DNA of 64,000 nucleotides, taken from NCBI RefSeq assembly GCF_016918075.2, contig NZ_JAERPS020000002.1, positions 434,001 to 498,000 of the forward strand, given 5' to 3'. Each line of letters starts with the position of its first letter. Position 1 is the first letter of the stretch. This stretch comes from Rheinheimera maricola (lineage in GTDB: Bacteria > Pseudomonadota > Gammaproteobacteria > Enterobacterales > Alteromonadaceae). Both the position numbers and the translations under genes were made by a program. Positions 8,950 through 18,162 of the stretch are shown piece after piece. The notes beneath the pieces are model-generated. The model was not told the DNA's origin. It searched no databases and saw nothing but the letters and a program-made list of their open reading frames with translations.

Positions 8950-11900
8950 ATGACAGCGCCTGAGCAAATGATCTTAAACGGCAGCAGTATTGGCCTTGGC
9001 ACCATAGCTGCACTTTCACTAGTGTACTTGTTGATCTTATTTAGCGTGGGTCACTTCGGCAAACGTATTAACAGCAAGCACCCACTGGCGCCCTGGGTAT
9101 TCAGTTTCGCCCTGTCAATTTACTGCACATCCTGGGCCTTTTATGGCGTAACGGCGCAAGCTGCCGTTAATGGCTGGTGGATGCCACCCACCTACATCGG
9201 CTCTTTTATACTATTTTGGTTTGGCTTTAAGCTCATTGCCCGTATTGCTATTGCCTGTCGCCGCTACCGTATTACCTCTGTAGCCGACTTTATCGCTACC
9301 CGTTTTGGCCACTCACGCAGCCTGGCGGTTATTACTACTCTCATTTTGCTCATGTCGGTTATTCCCTATATCGCGTTGCAATTGCATGCGGTCTCTACCA
9401 GCATAAATACGCTGGTCGACAGTGCACCAGGCACTGCCTGGTATAGTGATACCGGCTTGTACGTTAGCTTGTGGATGGCGATATTTGCCCTGCTATTTGT
9501 CAGCAAAAGTGCCAAAGCGCATCAACCAAACCCCGGCTTAATGACCGCCATCGCGTTTGAATCGCTGGTAAAGTTGCTGGCACTGCTGGCGATAAGCGCC
9601 TTTGTATTTTGGGGTATGTACGACGGTATTGGCCAAATATTTGAACTGGCAGCCGCTAGCCCGGCAGTAGCACAACTGCAGCAAAGGGCGCTGCCGGCGC
9701 ATACCTACTGGCTGCATGTGTTGCTGGGGTTTGCGGCCACCTTGTGCTTACCACGCCAGTTCCATGTCACCTTTGTGGAAAACCAACATCTGGGGCATTT
9801 GCGCAGTGCACGCTGGATTTTTCCGCTGTATTTACTGCTAATGGGCATGTTTACCCTACCACTGGCTTTAGCCGGCGTGATGTTGCTGGGGGTGGATGCC
9901 AATATCGACCTGGTTGTGCTGCAGCTACCGTTAGCGGCGCAGCGCACAGATATCGCCTTGCTGGCTTATCTTGGCGGCTTTTCTGCAGCGACCAGCATGG
10001 TAGTGGTTGCCACTGTGGTACTGGGTATTATGATCACCAACGAGTTGTTGGCGCCGCTGGTATACCGAACGCCAGCAGCACAGGCCGATGGCAGTAAGCA
10101 TATTAAAGTGGCGACATTGCGCCGAATTGCCATGCTTACCGTGATGGCACTGGGCTATGTGTATTACCGCTGGATTGGTACTGAAACCGGTTTAGCTCAA
10201 CTGGGATTAATGGCTTTTGCCTTGGTGGCCCAACTGGCACCGGTGCTGATATTAGGCTTGCTTAGCCGTAATATTAACCGCCAGGGTGCCGTTGCCGGCT
10301 TATGCGGTGGTGCGCTAGCCTGGGCCTACATTATTTTGCTACCCGAGCTTAGCCGCGCCGGTTTAATTGGCAGCGCCTGGCTGACACAAGGTCCATTTGG
10401 CTGGCAGTTGCTGGCACCACAGCAATTGTTTGGTTTAAATGCCGACATAATCAGTATCGGTGTGTTAGTCAGTCTCAGCCTGAACTGCGCTTTGGTGCTG
10501 CTGGTTAGCCACTTTAGCGTTACCCGGGTTGGTGAGTGGCTGGAGAGCGGCCGTTTTTTGCGCACCCAGCTTAACACCGCGCCTAGCCGGCCGCTGAATT
10601 TATCAGTGCAAGATTGCTACTTGCTGGTAAAGCGTTTTGCCGGCGAAAAAGAAGCCCAACGCCTGCTGCAGCGCAGTTTAAAGCAGCCGCAAGCATTACA
10701 ACAGCTGGCACCGGCAAACTTACTGCAAGCTGCCGAGCGCAGCCTGGCAGCCGTCGTCGGTGGCGCTTCTATGCGATTGATCATGCAAGCCAGTGGCCGC
10801 CATGCTGCGCTGCCACTGGACTCGGTTGCCCGTTTTGTTGACGAAGCCAGCCAGGTGTTTCAGTTTAACCAAGCACTGCTGCGCTCAACTATCGACAATA
10901 TCAGCCAGGGCATCAGCGTGGTTGATGCCGACCTGCGGCTTATTGCCTGGAATCAACGTTACATCGACATGTTTCACTATCCGTCTGGTTTGGTTGAGGT
11001 TGGTAGGCCGGTGGCAGACGTTATCCGCTTTAACCTGCAACGCGGCCTGATTGACAGCGATGATATTGATGCCGAAATTCAAAAACGGCTAAGTTATTTA
11101 AAACAAGGTAGTGCCTATAAATTTCAACGCCGCCAACAAGATGGTCGGGTGTTGGAAATGCAGGGTAATCCGCTGCCCGGTGGTGGCTTTGTTACCACTT
11201 ACAGTGATGTCAGTGCCTTCGTCGATACCCAGCAACAACTGGAGCAACGGGTAGCCGAGCGCACAGCCGCCTTACAACAGTTAAACGCCCAGTTGCAGCA
11301 GGCGCAGCAAAAACTGGAACAGAGCACGCAGGCAAAAACGCGCTTTTTTGCCGCAGCCAGCCACGACTTAATGCAGCCGTTTAATGCATCGGCACTGTTT
11401 GCCAGCTTGTTACGTGACAGACAAACCGAACCAGACTTAAAACAACTCAGCCAAAATTTAATCAGCTCGCTTAATTCAGCAGAAGAACTGCTGGCAGCCA
11501 TTTTAGAGCTAACTAAGTTAGATTCTGGCGTAATCAGCGCCAACCTGCAGCCGGTGAGCCTGCACAATTTGCTCGATGACATTGCCCGTGATGCGGCAAT
11601 CCTGGCGCAGGATAAAGGCTTACGGCTGTGCTACCGGCCTTCGGAGCAAGTGGTGCTAACCGATCGTAAGCTGCTCAAACGCGTTATTCAGAATTTGCTG
11701 GCCAATGCGGTGCGCTATACCGACAGCGGCAAAATATTGCTCGGGGTAAAGCGCCGTGGTCAGCAGCTACAAATTTGTGTACTGGATAGCGGTATCGGTA
11801 TCGCCGAGCACGATCAACAACGTATTTTTGACGAGTTCCAGCAAGGTGAGCAACAAAACCAGAACGGTTTAGGCCTGGGGCTGGCGATTGCCAAGCGTAT

Positions 11901-12408
11901 TAGCAGCATCCTCGGCCACCAACTGGCACTGCACTCGACGCCGGGAAAAGGTAGCTGCTTCAGTGTTTATGTACCGTTAACTACCCAGCCGGCTTTGTTG
12001 CATCCGCCCGTCAGGCCGCAGGAATTAAGCAGCAACTTTAGTGGCAAAAAAGTATTACTGCTGGATAACGAGCCCCAGCTGCGTGCGGCAGTTACTGAGT
12101 TGTTGCGCAGCTGGCGGATAGAGGTAACAGCGGTTGGACAACCCAGTGAGGCATTACAAGCACTGCAGCATGGCCTGAAACCCGATTTACTACTGTTTGA
12201 CTATCATCTGGATAACGGCGCCACCGGCGTAGAGGTTGCAGTCCAACTGGCCGAGCACTTTGCAGTGCAGGCACCGGTGATCATTCACTCTGCCGATCAT
12301 AGCGAACAAATACGCGAAGCTGCCCTCAATGCGGGTTATTATTTTTTACTTAAGCCATTAAAAGCGGTGGCACTGAAAAAGCTATTTAGCCGCCTGCTGC
12401 GTACTTAG
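8950..12408 (+). CDS. crbS: CrbS-like hybrid sensor kinase with Na+/solute symporter domain
   Basis: A protein of 1152 aa with, in order: an SSS-family membrane domain (about residues 15-530, 12-13 membrane segments), a linker of about 100 residues, a PAS domain (about 645-760, LLRSTIDNISQGISVVDADL), a coiled coil, a HisKA domain with His805 in ASHDLMQP, a HATPase domain (GLGLGLAIAKRIS), and a C-terminal receiver with Asp1084 (LLLFDYHLD). This is the architecture of CrbS/CbrA kinases. In Vibrio, Pseudomonas and Shewanella, CrbS with CrbR switches on acetyl-CoA synthetase. Neighbouring 3-hydroxybutyrate dehydrogenase and a GntP permease suggest it senses a short-chain (hydroxy)acid. Its stop codon overlaps that of the convergent crbR. 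Confidence 0.85.
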   Translation: MTAPEQMILNGSSIGLGTIAALSLVYLLILFSVGHFGKRINSKHPLAPWVFSFALSIYCTSWAFYGVTAQAAVNGWWMPPTYIGSFILFWFGFKLIARIAIACRRYRITSVADFIATRFGHSRSLAVITTLILLMSVIPYIALQLHAVSTSINTLVDSAPGTAWYSDTGLYVSLWMAIFALLFVSKSAKAHQPNPGLMTAIAFESLVKLLALLAISAFVFWGMYDGIGQIFELAAASPAVAQLQQRALPAHTYWLHVLLGFAATLCLPRQFHVTFVENQHLGHLRSARWIFPLYLLLMGMFTLPLALAGVMLLGVDANIDLVVLQLPLAAQRTDIALLAYLGGFSAATSMVVVATVVLGIMITNELLAPLVYRTPAAQADGSKHIKVATLRRIAMLTVMALGYVYYRWIGTETGLAQLGLMAFALVAQLAPVLILGLLSRNINRQGAVAGLCGGALAWAYIILLPELSRAGLIGSAWLTQGPFGWQLLAPQQLFGLNADIISIGVLVSLSLNCALVLLVSHFSVTRVGEWLESGRFLRTQLNTAPSRPLNLSVQDCYLLVKRFAGEKEAQRLLQRSLKQPQALQQLAPANLLQAAERSLAAVVGGASMRLIMQASGRHAALPLDSVARFVDEASQVFQFNQALLRSTIDNISQGISVVDADLRLIAWNQRYIDMFHYPSGLVEVGRPVADVIRFNLQRGLIDSDDIDAEIQKRLSYLKQGSAYKFQRRQQDGRVLEMQGNPLPGGGFVTTYSDVSAFVDTQQQLEQRVAERTAALQQLNAQLQQAQQKLEQSTQAKTRFFAAASHDLMQPFNASALFASLLRDRQTEPDLKQLSQNLISSLNSAEELLAAILELTKLDSGVISANLQPVSLHNLLDDIARDAAILAQDKGLRLCYRPSEQVVLTDRKLLKRVIQNLLANAVRYTDSGKILLGVKRRGQQLQICVLDSGIGIAEHDQQRIFDEFQQGEQQNQNGLGLGLAIAKRISSILGHQLALHSTPGKGSCFSVYVPLTTQPALLHPPVRPQELSSNFSGKKVLLLDNEPQLRAAVTELLRSWRIEVTAVGQPSEALQALQHGLKPDLLLFDYHLDNGATGVEVAVQLAEHFAVQAPVIIHSADHSEQIREAALNAGYYFLLKPLKAVALKKLFSRLLRT

Positions 12409-13052
12409 TGCGAGTCTGGCAGGCGCAATTTTTCGAACAGAATGCCAGCAAGGGTGCGGTTATTCACATTCAGCTTGCGCAAGATTGCCGACACATGCTG
12501 CTTAATGGTGGTTTCCTGCACGTTCATCTCGTAAGCAATTTGCTTATTCAGTAAGCCATCGGCAATCATCTTCAGCACACGAAACTGTTGCGGTGTTAAT
12601 TGCTCCAGTTGGCGGGCAAAATCATCGTCTATCAGCGCTTTGGCATTTTGCACGTCTTGCTCCAAACCGGCGGGCAACCAGCTATCGCCGTTTAACACCG
12701 CAGCGATGGCCTCAGATAACAGTTCCAGTGGTGCAGATTTTGGAATGTAAGCGGCGGCACCTAAGGTGAGTGCTTGCTTAATAATCACCGGATCTTCCTC
12801 GGCTGACACCATGATCACCGGTACATCGGGGTATTCGGTACGTAGCGCCGTTAAGCCAGTAAAGCCGTCGGAGCCAGGCATTTTTAAATCGAGGAAAATA
12901 AAGTGTGTATCAGGATGGGCGCGTAACAATGGCCACAGCTGCTGCATATTTTCAGCTTGCAGTAATAAGGCATCGCTACCAAGAATATTGGCGCAGGCTT
13001 GAGATAAAGCCACCCGAAACAGCGGGTGGTCGTCAGCGATTAGAGCAATCAT
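12405..13052 (-). CDS. crbR: CrbR-like LuxR/NarL-type response regulator
   Basis: A protein of 215 aa. The receiver domain has the acidic pocket ADDHP at the N-terminus, phospho-acceptor Asp55 in FIFLDLKMPGSDG, and Lys in AAYIPKSAP. A LuxR-type helix-turn-helix occupies about residues 145-205 (LTPQQFRVLKMIADGLLNKQ then ETTIKQHVSAILRKL). It is encoded convergently with the CrbS-like kinase, with a 4-bp overlap of their 3' ends (12405-12408), and is the obvious partner. On its own strand it lies 66 bp downstream of the TonB receptor gene, with a strong hairpin between them, so read-through from the receptor promoter could also supply it. Confidence 0.88.
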   Translation of the reverse strand: MIALIADDHPLFRVALSQACANILGSDALLLQAENMQQLWPLLRAHPDTHFIFLDLKMPGSDGFTGLTALRTEYPDVPVIMVSAEEDPVIIKQALTLGAAAYIPKSAPLELLSEAIAAVLNGDSWLPAGLEQDVQNAKALIDDDFARQLEQLTPQQFRVLKMIADGLLNKQIAYEMNVQETTIKQHVSAILRKLNVNNRTLAGILFEKLRLPDSH

Positions 13053-13086
13053 AAATCCGATTCTGAGCCTTTTCGCCCATAATGTA

Positions 13087-13104
13087 CCGGGGCTTTCGCC
13101 CCGG
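13087..13104 (-). other. stable hairpin between TonB receptor gene and crbR
   Basis: On the minus strand CCGGGGC-GAAA-GCCCCGG is a 7-bp GC stem closed by a GNRA-type tetraloop. No T-run follows it, so it is more likely an mRNA-stabilising 3' structure or processing site than a terminator. Confidence 0.6.
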
Positions 13105-13118
13105 CAAGTGTTTTGTTG

Positions 13119-15437
13119 TCAGAAACGGTAGCCCACACTTAAACTTACCGTACGTGGCGCACCGTAATAGCCAATCAATGTGTTATCACCGCCTAAGCCC
13201 GGGATGTACTGGCCTGGGTTAGCCGGATCCGGCGCGATAAAGGCATAGTTACCTACCAGATATTCCTCGTCAGTCAGGTTTTTGCCATGCAAGGCTATAC
13301 TCCAGTGGCCATCGTTGCTTAACCAGGTTACGCCCAGGTTCAGTAAGCAATAGCCGTCTTGTGTTAACAGGTTGTCTAACTCAACCACGGCATAGTCGCT
13401 ACGGTAATTGTAATTCCCGTTAAATATCACATCACCAAAATCGGTCATCATGTTGTAGCTAAAGCCAACATTCATGGTGGTTTCCGGCGTATTGGTCACC
13501 GAGAAACGATCGGAAATATCCACAGCACCGGTGCCCGGGACAAAAGACACTGCCTCCTCAAAGCTCGCATCGATTAAACCCAGGTTACCGTAAATTTCCA
13601 GCTCACGGCTGGCGCGCCAGGTAACTTCTACTTCAACACCGGTAGCTTCTGAGCGGCCCACGTTGCCTAAACGCTGATTTAATGCAGAAGCATCATCTTC
13701 GTCCGGGATCACCGAAATATACTGGCGATCTTTATGATCTAACATAAACAAAGTGGCATTGATGCGCAGGGTGTCATTCCAGTCACTTTTGATACCCACC
13801 TCAAATGAATCAACATCTTCCGGATCAGCAGCAGGTTCCGCCGTCGTAGCGCGTGGGTTGAACGTGCCTGACTTAAAGCCCTGGCTATAACTGGCAAACA
13901 GCATCATGTCGCTGCTATGTTGGTACTCAACGCCAATTTTAGGTGTCACTTTCGACCAGCTTTCGCTGTCGTCCAGCACTACCGGTGTGGTTAACCCTTC
14001 AGGGCGCACATAGCCTGGTACCCAACCTGATTCTGGATACACGTTTGCAAAAATAAGCCCATTGCGTACTACGGCTTCTTTGTCATCTTTGGTGTAGCGT
14101 AAACCGGCCGTTACTGACCATTTTTCGTCTATATCATAGCTACCTTGTGCATACAGTGCCGTGCTGTCGCCATTGCTACAGCCGCCCACTTCACGCGTCA
14201 GGCCAGGCGTGCCAAAAGCACCTCGTCCCAACACGCCCAGTATGGCGTCAAATACACCGCAAGAGTCAGCAGTGTAGTAGTAGGCGCCAGACACCATTTT
14301 AAAACCGTCTGTCTGGTAGTTAAGCTGGAACTCCTGGGTAAACTGCTCGTCATCATAAATGGCGGGTACGTCAAAGATATCCAGTGAAGTATTGTCAAAA
14401 TCGATGTTGGTTTTAGAATAACTTTCACGTTGCGAAGTGATCGACTTAAACGTCCAGTTGTCGTTGATGTCCCAGTTAATGGTCAGGCCAACACCTTCGG
14501 TTTCTACCGTATTCCAGGTTGGCATACTGGTGTACGAGTCATAGACGCTATCTGGCACCGGCGCGTCGGTTAGCAAACTCGGTAATAAGCGGTATCCGCC
14601 TTTGGCGTTAGAGTCATCTTCGGTTTTATCGTAATTCAACCGCATAAATACAGCATCATTCGGCCGGTATTCCAAGGTAAAGCGGTAGGCCTGCAAGTCT
14701 TTGTTGTAGTTTTCGCTGTTCTGCCCCGACAAAGCTGACGTTAAAAAGTTACCATAACCATCGCGTTGTAAGTTGGCATAACCAAAGCCTAAATACAGCT
14801 GATTGTCGATTAGCGGTATTTGACCGGTTAGCTTTACATCGCCCTGTTTATAAGAACCGGCAGTAAGGTTGACGGCAAATTCGGTATCACCGCTCATTTC
14901 TTTAGTTACGTACTTAACCGCACCACCAATGGTATTTTTACCATACAGCGTACCTTGTGGGCCGCGCAGTACTTCTATACGTTCAACATTAAGAATATCC
15001 AGTACTGCACCTTGTGGCCTTGCGACATAAACATCATCAACATAAATGCCCACGCCCGGCTCATAACCCCATAACGGGTCTTCCTGACCTACACCACGAA
15101 TAAAGGCGGTTAGCGTTGAATTGGTACCACGGCTTTGTTGCAAAGTGGTATTGGGCGAAAACTGCTGAATCTCTACTACCGTTGAGATACCGCGTTCGGC
15201 AATGTCGGCAGCGCCGATGGAGGTTACCGCCACCGGCACTTCCTGTAAATTTTCAATAGTACGACGAGCTGTAACTTCAATGCGCTCCAGCTTTACCTCT
15301 TCATCTACATCTTTTGCCGTTTCCTGTGCCATGGTTGGCAGGGCAAAACAGCTGCTGATCGCCAGGGCAACTAAACTGGGCTTAAGTAACGGGCGGCTAA
15401 ACTTGTGCGGTACATCAGTATTATAGTTATGGGCCAT
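13119..15437 (-). CDS. TonB-dependent receptor in the 3-hydroxybutyrate cluster
   Basis: A protein of 772 aa from the ATG at 15437, chosen because AGGAG lies 7 nt upstream. The N-terminus has a long basic region, then a signal peptide ending near ALPTMA-Q. The plug domain follows (about residues 45-170) with EVPVAVTSIGAADI, IYVDDVYVARPQGA and VERIEVLRGPQGTLYGKNT, and then a barrel ending VSLSVGYRF. The plug sequence resembles the sphingomonad/alteromonad receptors often found with catabolic clusters. The gene is divergent from the GntP permease gene across 157 bp and lies upstream of crbR. By position it may bring in a hydroxyalkanoate ester or oligomer; the ligand is inferred, not shown. Confidence 0.87.
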   Translation of the reverse strand: MAHNYNTDVPHKFSRPLLKPSLVALAISSCFALPTMAQETAKDVDEEVKLERIEVTARRTIENLQEVPVAVTSIGAADIAERGISTVVEIQQFSPNTTLQQSRGTNSTLTAFIRGVGQEDPLWGYEPGVGIYVDDVYVARPQGAVLDILNVERIEVLRGPQGTLYGKNTIGGAVKYVTKEMSGDTEFAVNLTAGSYKQGDVKLTGQIPLIDNQLYLGFGYANLQRDGYGNFLTSALSGQNSENYNKDLQAYRFTLEYRPNDAVFMRLNYDKTEDDSNAKGGYRLLPSLLTDAPVPDSVYDSYTSMPTWNTVETEGVGLTINWDINDNWTFKSITSQRESYSKTNIDFDNTSLDIFDVPAIYDDEQFTQEFQLNYQTDGFKMVSGAYYYTADSCGVFDAILGVLGRGAFGTPGLTREVGGCSNGDSTALYAQGSYDIDEKWSVTAGLRYTKDDKEAVVRNGLIFANVYPESGWVPGYVRPEGLTTPVVLDDSESWSKVTPKIGVEYQHSSDMMLFASYSQGFKSGTFNPRATTAEPAADPEDVDSFEVGIKSDWNDTLRINATLFMLDHKDRQYISVIPDEDDASALNQRLGNVGRSEATGVEVEVTWRASRELEIYGNLGLIDASFEEAVSFVPGTGAVDISDRFSVTNTPETTMNVGFSYNMMTDFGDVIFNGNYNYRSDYAVVELDNLLTQDGYCLLNLGVTWLSNDGHWSIALHGKNLTDEEYLVGNYAFIAPDPANPGQYIPGLGGDNTLIGYYGAPRTVSLSVGYRF

Positions 15438-15594
15438 CTTGGCTCTCCTGCTGTTTGAGTTCACATGATCTTGTTGTTATTTGTGTAGCCTTACTGTAGG
15501 CGCAAACGCAGAATATTTAACCTGTACCTTAGTACTATGGTGATGACTGCCGTCCTGTATCAGACTAAACGAAAATGAGCATAAGGATAACAAG

Positions 15595-16896
15595 ATGTTG
15601 AGTCTTCTGGGGTTACTGGCCGGATTGGGATTACTGATCGTACTCACCATGCGTGGTTTCAACCTGTTTATTAGCGCGCCACTGTGTGCCTTGCTGGTGG
15701 CGGTCACTAACGGCATTCCGTTTTGGCAGCTCAGCGACAAACTGGATTTTGTACATGGTTATATGTCGGGCTTTTCTGGCTTTGTTGCCGCCTGGTTTTT
15801 AATGTTTTTGCTCGGTTCATTGTTCGGCAAGCTCATGGAGCACACTGGCGCTGCAGATGCAGTAGCACTTGCTATCGTAAAAAAGCTCGGTCAGGGCAAA
15901 GCGGTATTGGCAGTAGTGCTGGCTTGTGCCGTATTAACCTATGGCGGCGTCAGCGTGTTTGTAGTGGCGTTTTCAGCCTATCCAATGGCGGTAAGTTTAT
16001 TTAAAGGCGCTAATTTACCGCGGCGCTTTATTCCGGCAGCGCTGGCGCTGGGTTCAGTTACTTTTACCATGACGTCAGCCGGTTCGCCGGAAATTCAAAA
16101 CTGGATCCCAATCCCGTATTTAGGCACCACGCCTTACGCCGGCTGGCAGGTAAGTATTGTAGTGGCCATTTTTATGGCACTAGCGGGCTATGCCGCCCTG
16201 ATGTGGATGTTAAAACGCGCCGTGGCCAGTGGCGAGCACTTTGAACAGCGTAGCAGCGATCCAGAAATTACCGATCGCGCTTTACCCAACCCGTTAATGG
16301 GTATTATCCCACTGGCGGTGGTGCTGCTGTTATCGTTTTTACTACATGACAGCCTGCAGCAAGCCGCACTGATTGTCGCCCTGTCAGGTGGCGTAGTTAG
16401 CTTGTATCTGCTGAATTTTCGTTTTCTACACAACCCGGCTGCAGCCACTAATGAAGGGGTGCTGGGTGCCTTGTTGGCTATTGGCAATACCGCTGCAGTA
16501 GTCGGTTTTGGCTCAGTGGCAAAATTAACGCCGGCTTTTGCCAGCGTGGTGGAGTATATGACACATTTACCCGGCCCCGAGCTACTAGGTGCCGCTGTGG
16601 CCGTTAGCGCCATTGCCGGTTTAACCGGCTCGGCGTCTGGCGGCCAGGTAATAGCACTGCCAGAAATTGCACCACATTATCTCGACCGTGGCGTTGACGC
16701 TGAACAGTTACACAGGGTTGTGGCCATTTCCTCCGGTGCTTTAGACTCTCTGCCGCATAACGGCTATGTGGTTACCACTATCCGTGCTATCTGTGGCGAA
16801 ACTCACCAAAACGCTTACTGGCCGGTGGCAGTGGTTAGTGTGCTGGTGCCGGTGCTCGGTAGCGCCTTAGCGATTATGTTATTTCAGTGGTTTTAA
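15595..16896 (+). CDS. GntP-family permease, possible 3-hydroxybutyrate transporter
   Basis: A protein of 433 aa with about 12 membrane segments. AAGGA lies 7 nt before the ATG. Motifs LTYGGVSVFVVAFSAYPMA, TMTSAGSPEIQNWIP and SGALDSLPHNGYVVTTI match the GntP family, whose members carry gluconate and, in several bacteria, D-3-hydroxybutyrate. The serine/histidine-rich end (SSGALDSLPHNG) is typical of the branch annotated as 3-hydroxybutyrate permease. It is followed after 9 bp by the exported hydrolase gene (coupled ribosome site AAGGAG), so the two form an operon. With the nearby 3-hydroxybutyrate dehydrogenase, import of 3-hydroxybutyrate is the best guess. Confidence 0.85.
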   Translation: MLSLLGLLAGLGLLIVLTMRGFNLFISAPLCALLVAVTNGIPFWQLSDKLDFVHGYMSGFSGFVAAWFLMFLLGSLFGKLMEHTGAADAVALAIVKKLGQGKAVLAVVLACAVLTYGGVSVFVVAFSAYPMAVSLFKGANLPRRFIPAALALGSVTFTMTSAGSPEIQNWIPIPYLGTTPYAGWQVSIVVAIFMALAGYAALMWMLKRAVASGEHFEQRSSDPEITDRALPNPLMGIIPLAVVLLLSFLLHDSLQQAALIVALSGGVVSLYLLNFRFLHNPAAATNEGVLGALLAIGNTAAVVGFGSVAKLTPAFASVVEYMTHLPGPELLGAAVAVSAIAGLTGSASGGQVIALPEIAPHYLDRGVDAEQLHRVVAISSGALDSLPHNGYVVTTIRAICGETHQNAYWPVAVVSVLVPVLGSALAIMLFQWF

Positions 16897-16905
16897 GGAG
16901 CACAC

Positions 16906-18063
16906 ATGCGGCTACATGCGACGTGGTTGTTATTACTCAGTTTTGCCGTTGCGGCACAGCCATTAGTAGTGGAAAAACAGCGTTTCACCCTCGACACCTT
17001 CACTACGGCAAATGGCCAGGTTATCGCGCCAGTAAATATAGGCTGGGAAGCCTATGGCAAGTTAAATGCCGATAAATCGAACGTGATATTAATTACCCAC
17101 TTTTTCTCTGGCAGCAGCCATGCCGCCGGTAAATACCAGGCAGATGATGCAGCTCCCGGCTACTGGGATGCCATTATCGGCCCCGGTAAAGCAATCGATA
17201 CCAATAAGTTTTATGTTATCAGCAGCGACACCCTTGTGAATGCCAATGTGTTTGACAGCAATGTGATTACCACTGGCCCAGCCAGCATTAACCCCGCGAC
17301 TAATAAGCCCTACGGTTTATCCTTTCCCGTAGTTACCATTGGCGACTTTGTTGAGGTACAAAAAGCCCTGCTCGATAGCCTCGGTATTGAAAAACTGCAC
17401 GCTGTAATAGGCCCTTCGATGGGCTCGTTTCAGGCGATAGAATGGGCGGTACGTTACCCCGACAAGGTGCAACGATTAATTCCGGTAATTGGCAGCGCCT
17501 ACATGGATACTTACAGCGTGATTAAACTACAACGCTGGGCTTACCCAATATTGCAGGACCCTGAGTGGAATAACGGTAACTACTACGACAAAGGCCAGCC
17601 CTGGCAGGGCTTGAGTACCGCTCTGGCGTATATAACGCAAGATGCGTTGCACCCAGATGGCTTTAACCCGCGATACCCGGCCATAAGTGCCGATACAGAG
17701 CTGCATCAACATATTGATGCCCAGCCCCTGGCCTGGCAACAACTGTTAGCTCAGGCGCGGCTACGCGCAGAAAAGCAGGACGCAAACCATATTTTATATC
17801 TGGTGCGCGCCTCGCAGCTTTGGCGCGCCGGCATGGCCGATAACTGGCAGCAGGCGGTGAGCCGTATTAGCGCTAAAACATTGTTTTTGCCAGCAAGTGG
17901 TGACTTGCTGTTACCACCTGCGCTAAGTAAACACAGCGAGCAGGCGATGACAGCCGCGGGCAATACGCCACAATACGCTGAAATACCTGGCAACTTTGGT
18001 CATTTAGACGGCGTTGTCGGCATTAGTGCTGTCGCCGACAAGATTACAGCATTACTCGATTAA
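16906..18063 (+). CDS. exported MetX-like alpha/beta hydrolase
   Basis: A protein of 385 aa with an N-terminal signal peptide (cleavage near AVAA-Q), so it acts in the periplasm or outside. The body resembles homoserine O-acetyltransferase (MetX): ILITHFFSGSSHAAG, then WDAIIGPGKAIDTNKFYVI, and nucleophile Ser171 in GPSMGSFQAIEW. The likely triad is completed by Asp333 (PASGDLLLPP) and His366 (GNFGHLDG). True MetX is cytosolic, so an exported relative is more likely a hydrolase than an acyltransferase. In an operon with a GntP permease and near a 3-hydroxybutyrate dehydrogenase, it could release hydroxyacids from esters or short hydroxyalkanoate oligomers. That activity is an inference. Confidence 0.82.
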   Translation: MRLHATWLLLLSFAVAAQPLVVEKQRFTLDTFTTANGQVIAPVNIGWEAYGKLNADKSNVILITHFFSGSSHAAGKYQADDAAPGYWDAIIGPGKAIDTNKFYVISSDTLVNANVFDSNVITTGPASINPATNKPYGLSFPVVTIGDFVEVQKALLDSLGIEKLHAVIGPSMGSFQAIEWAVRYPDKVQRLIPVIGSAYMDTYSVIKLQRWAYPILQDPEWNNGNYYDKGQPWQGLSTALAYITQDALHPDGFNPRYPAISADTELHQHIDAQPLAWQQLLAQARLRAEKQDANHILYLVRASQLWRAGMADNWQQAVSRISAKTLFLPASGDLLLPPALSKHSEQAMTAAGNTPQYAEIPGNFGHLDGVVGISAVADKITALLD

Positions 18064-18085
18064 ACTACTTTTGCTTTTCCTGGTG

Positions 18086-18113
18086 GGCGCTGCAGGGTTT
18101 GAGCGCCTTTTTT
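18086..18113 (+). terminator. rho-independent terminator after the GntP-hydrolase operon
   Basis: GGCGCT (18086-18091) pairs with AGCGCC (18102-18107), followed by six T residues. It ends 50 bp after the hydrolase stop codon. Confidence 0.85.
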
Positions 18114-18162
18114 CATTTTACCAGCGCTCACTAGCCTACTTTATCTTTCTTCCCTACCCGCT

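Noticed and set aside
11199-11582. Minus-strand open frame within crbS
   Set aside because: It is antisense to the HisKA region, with biased composition and no ribosome site.
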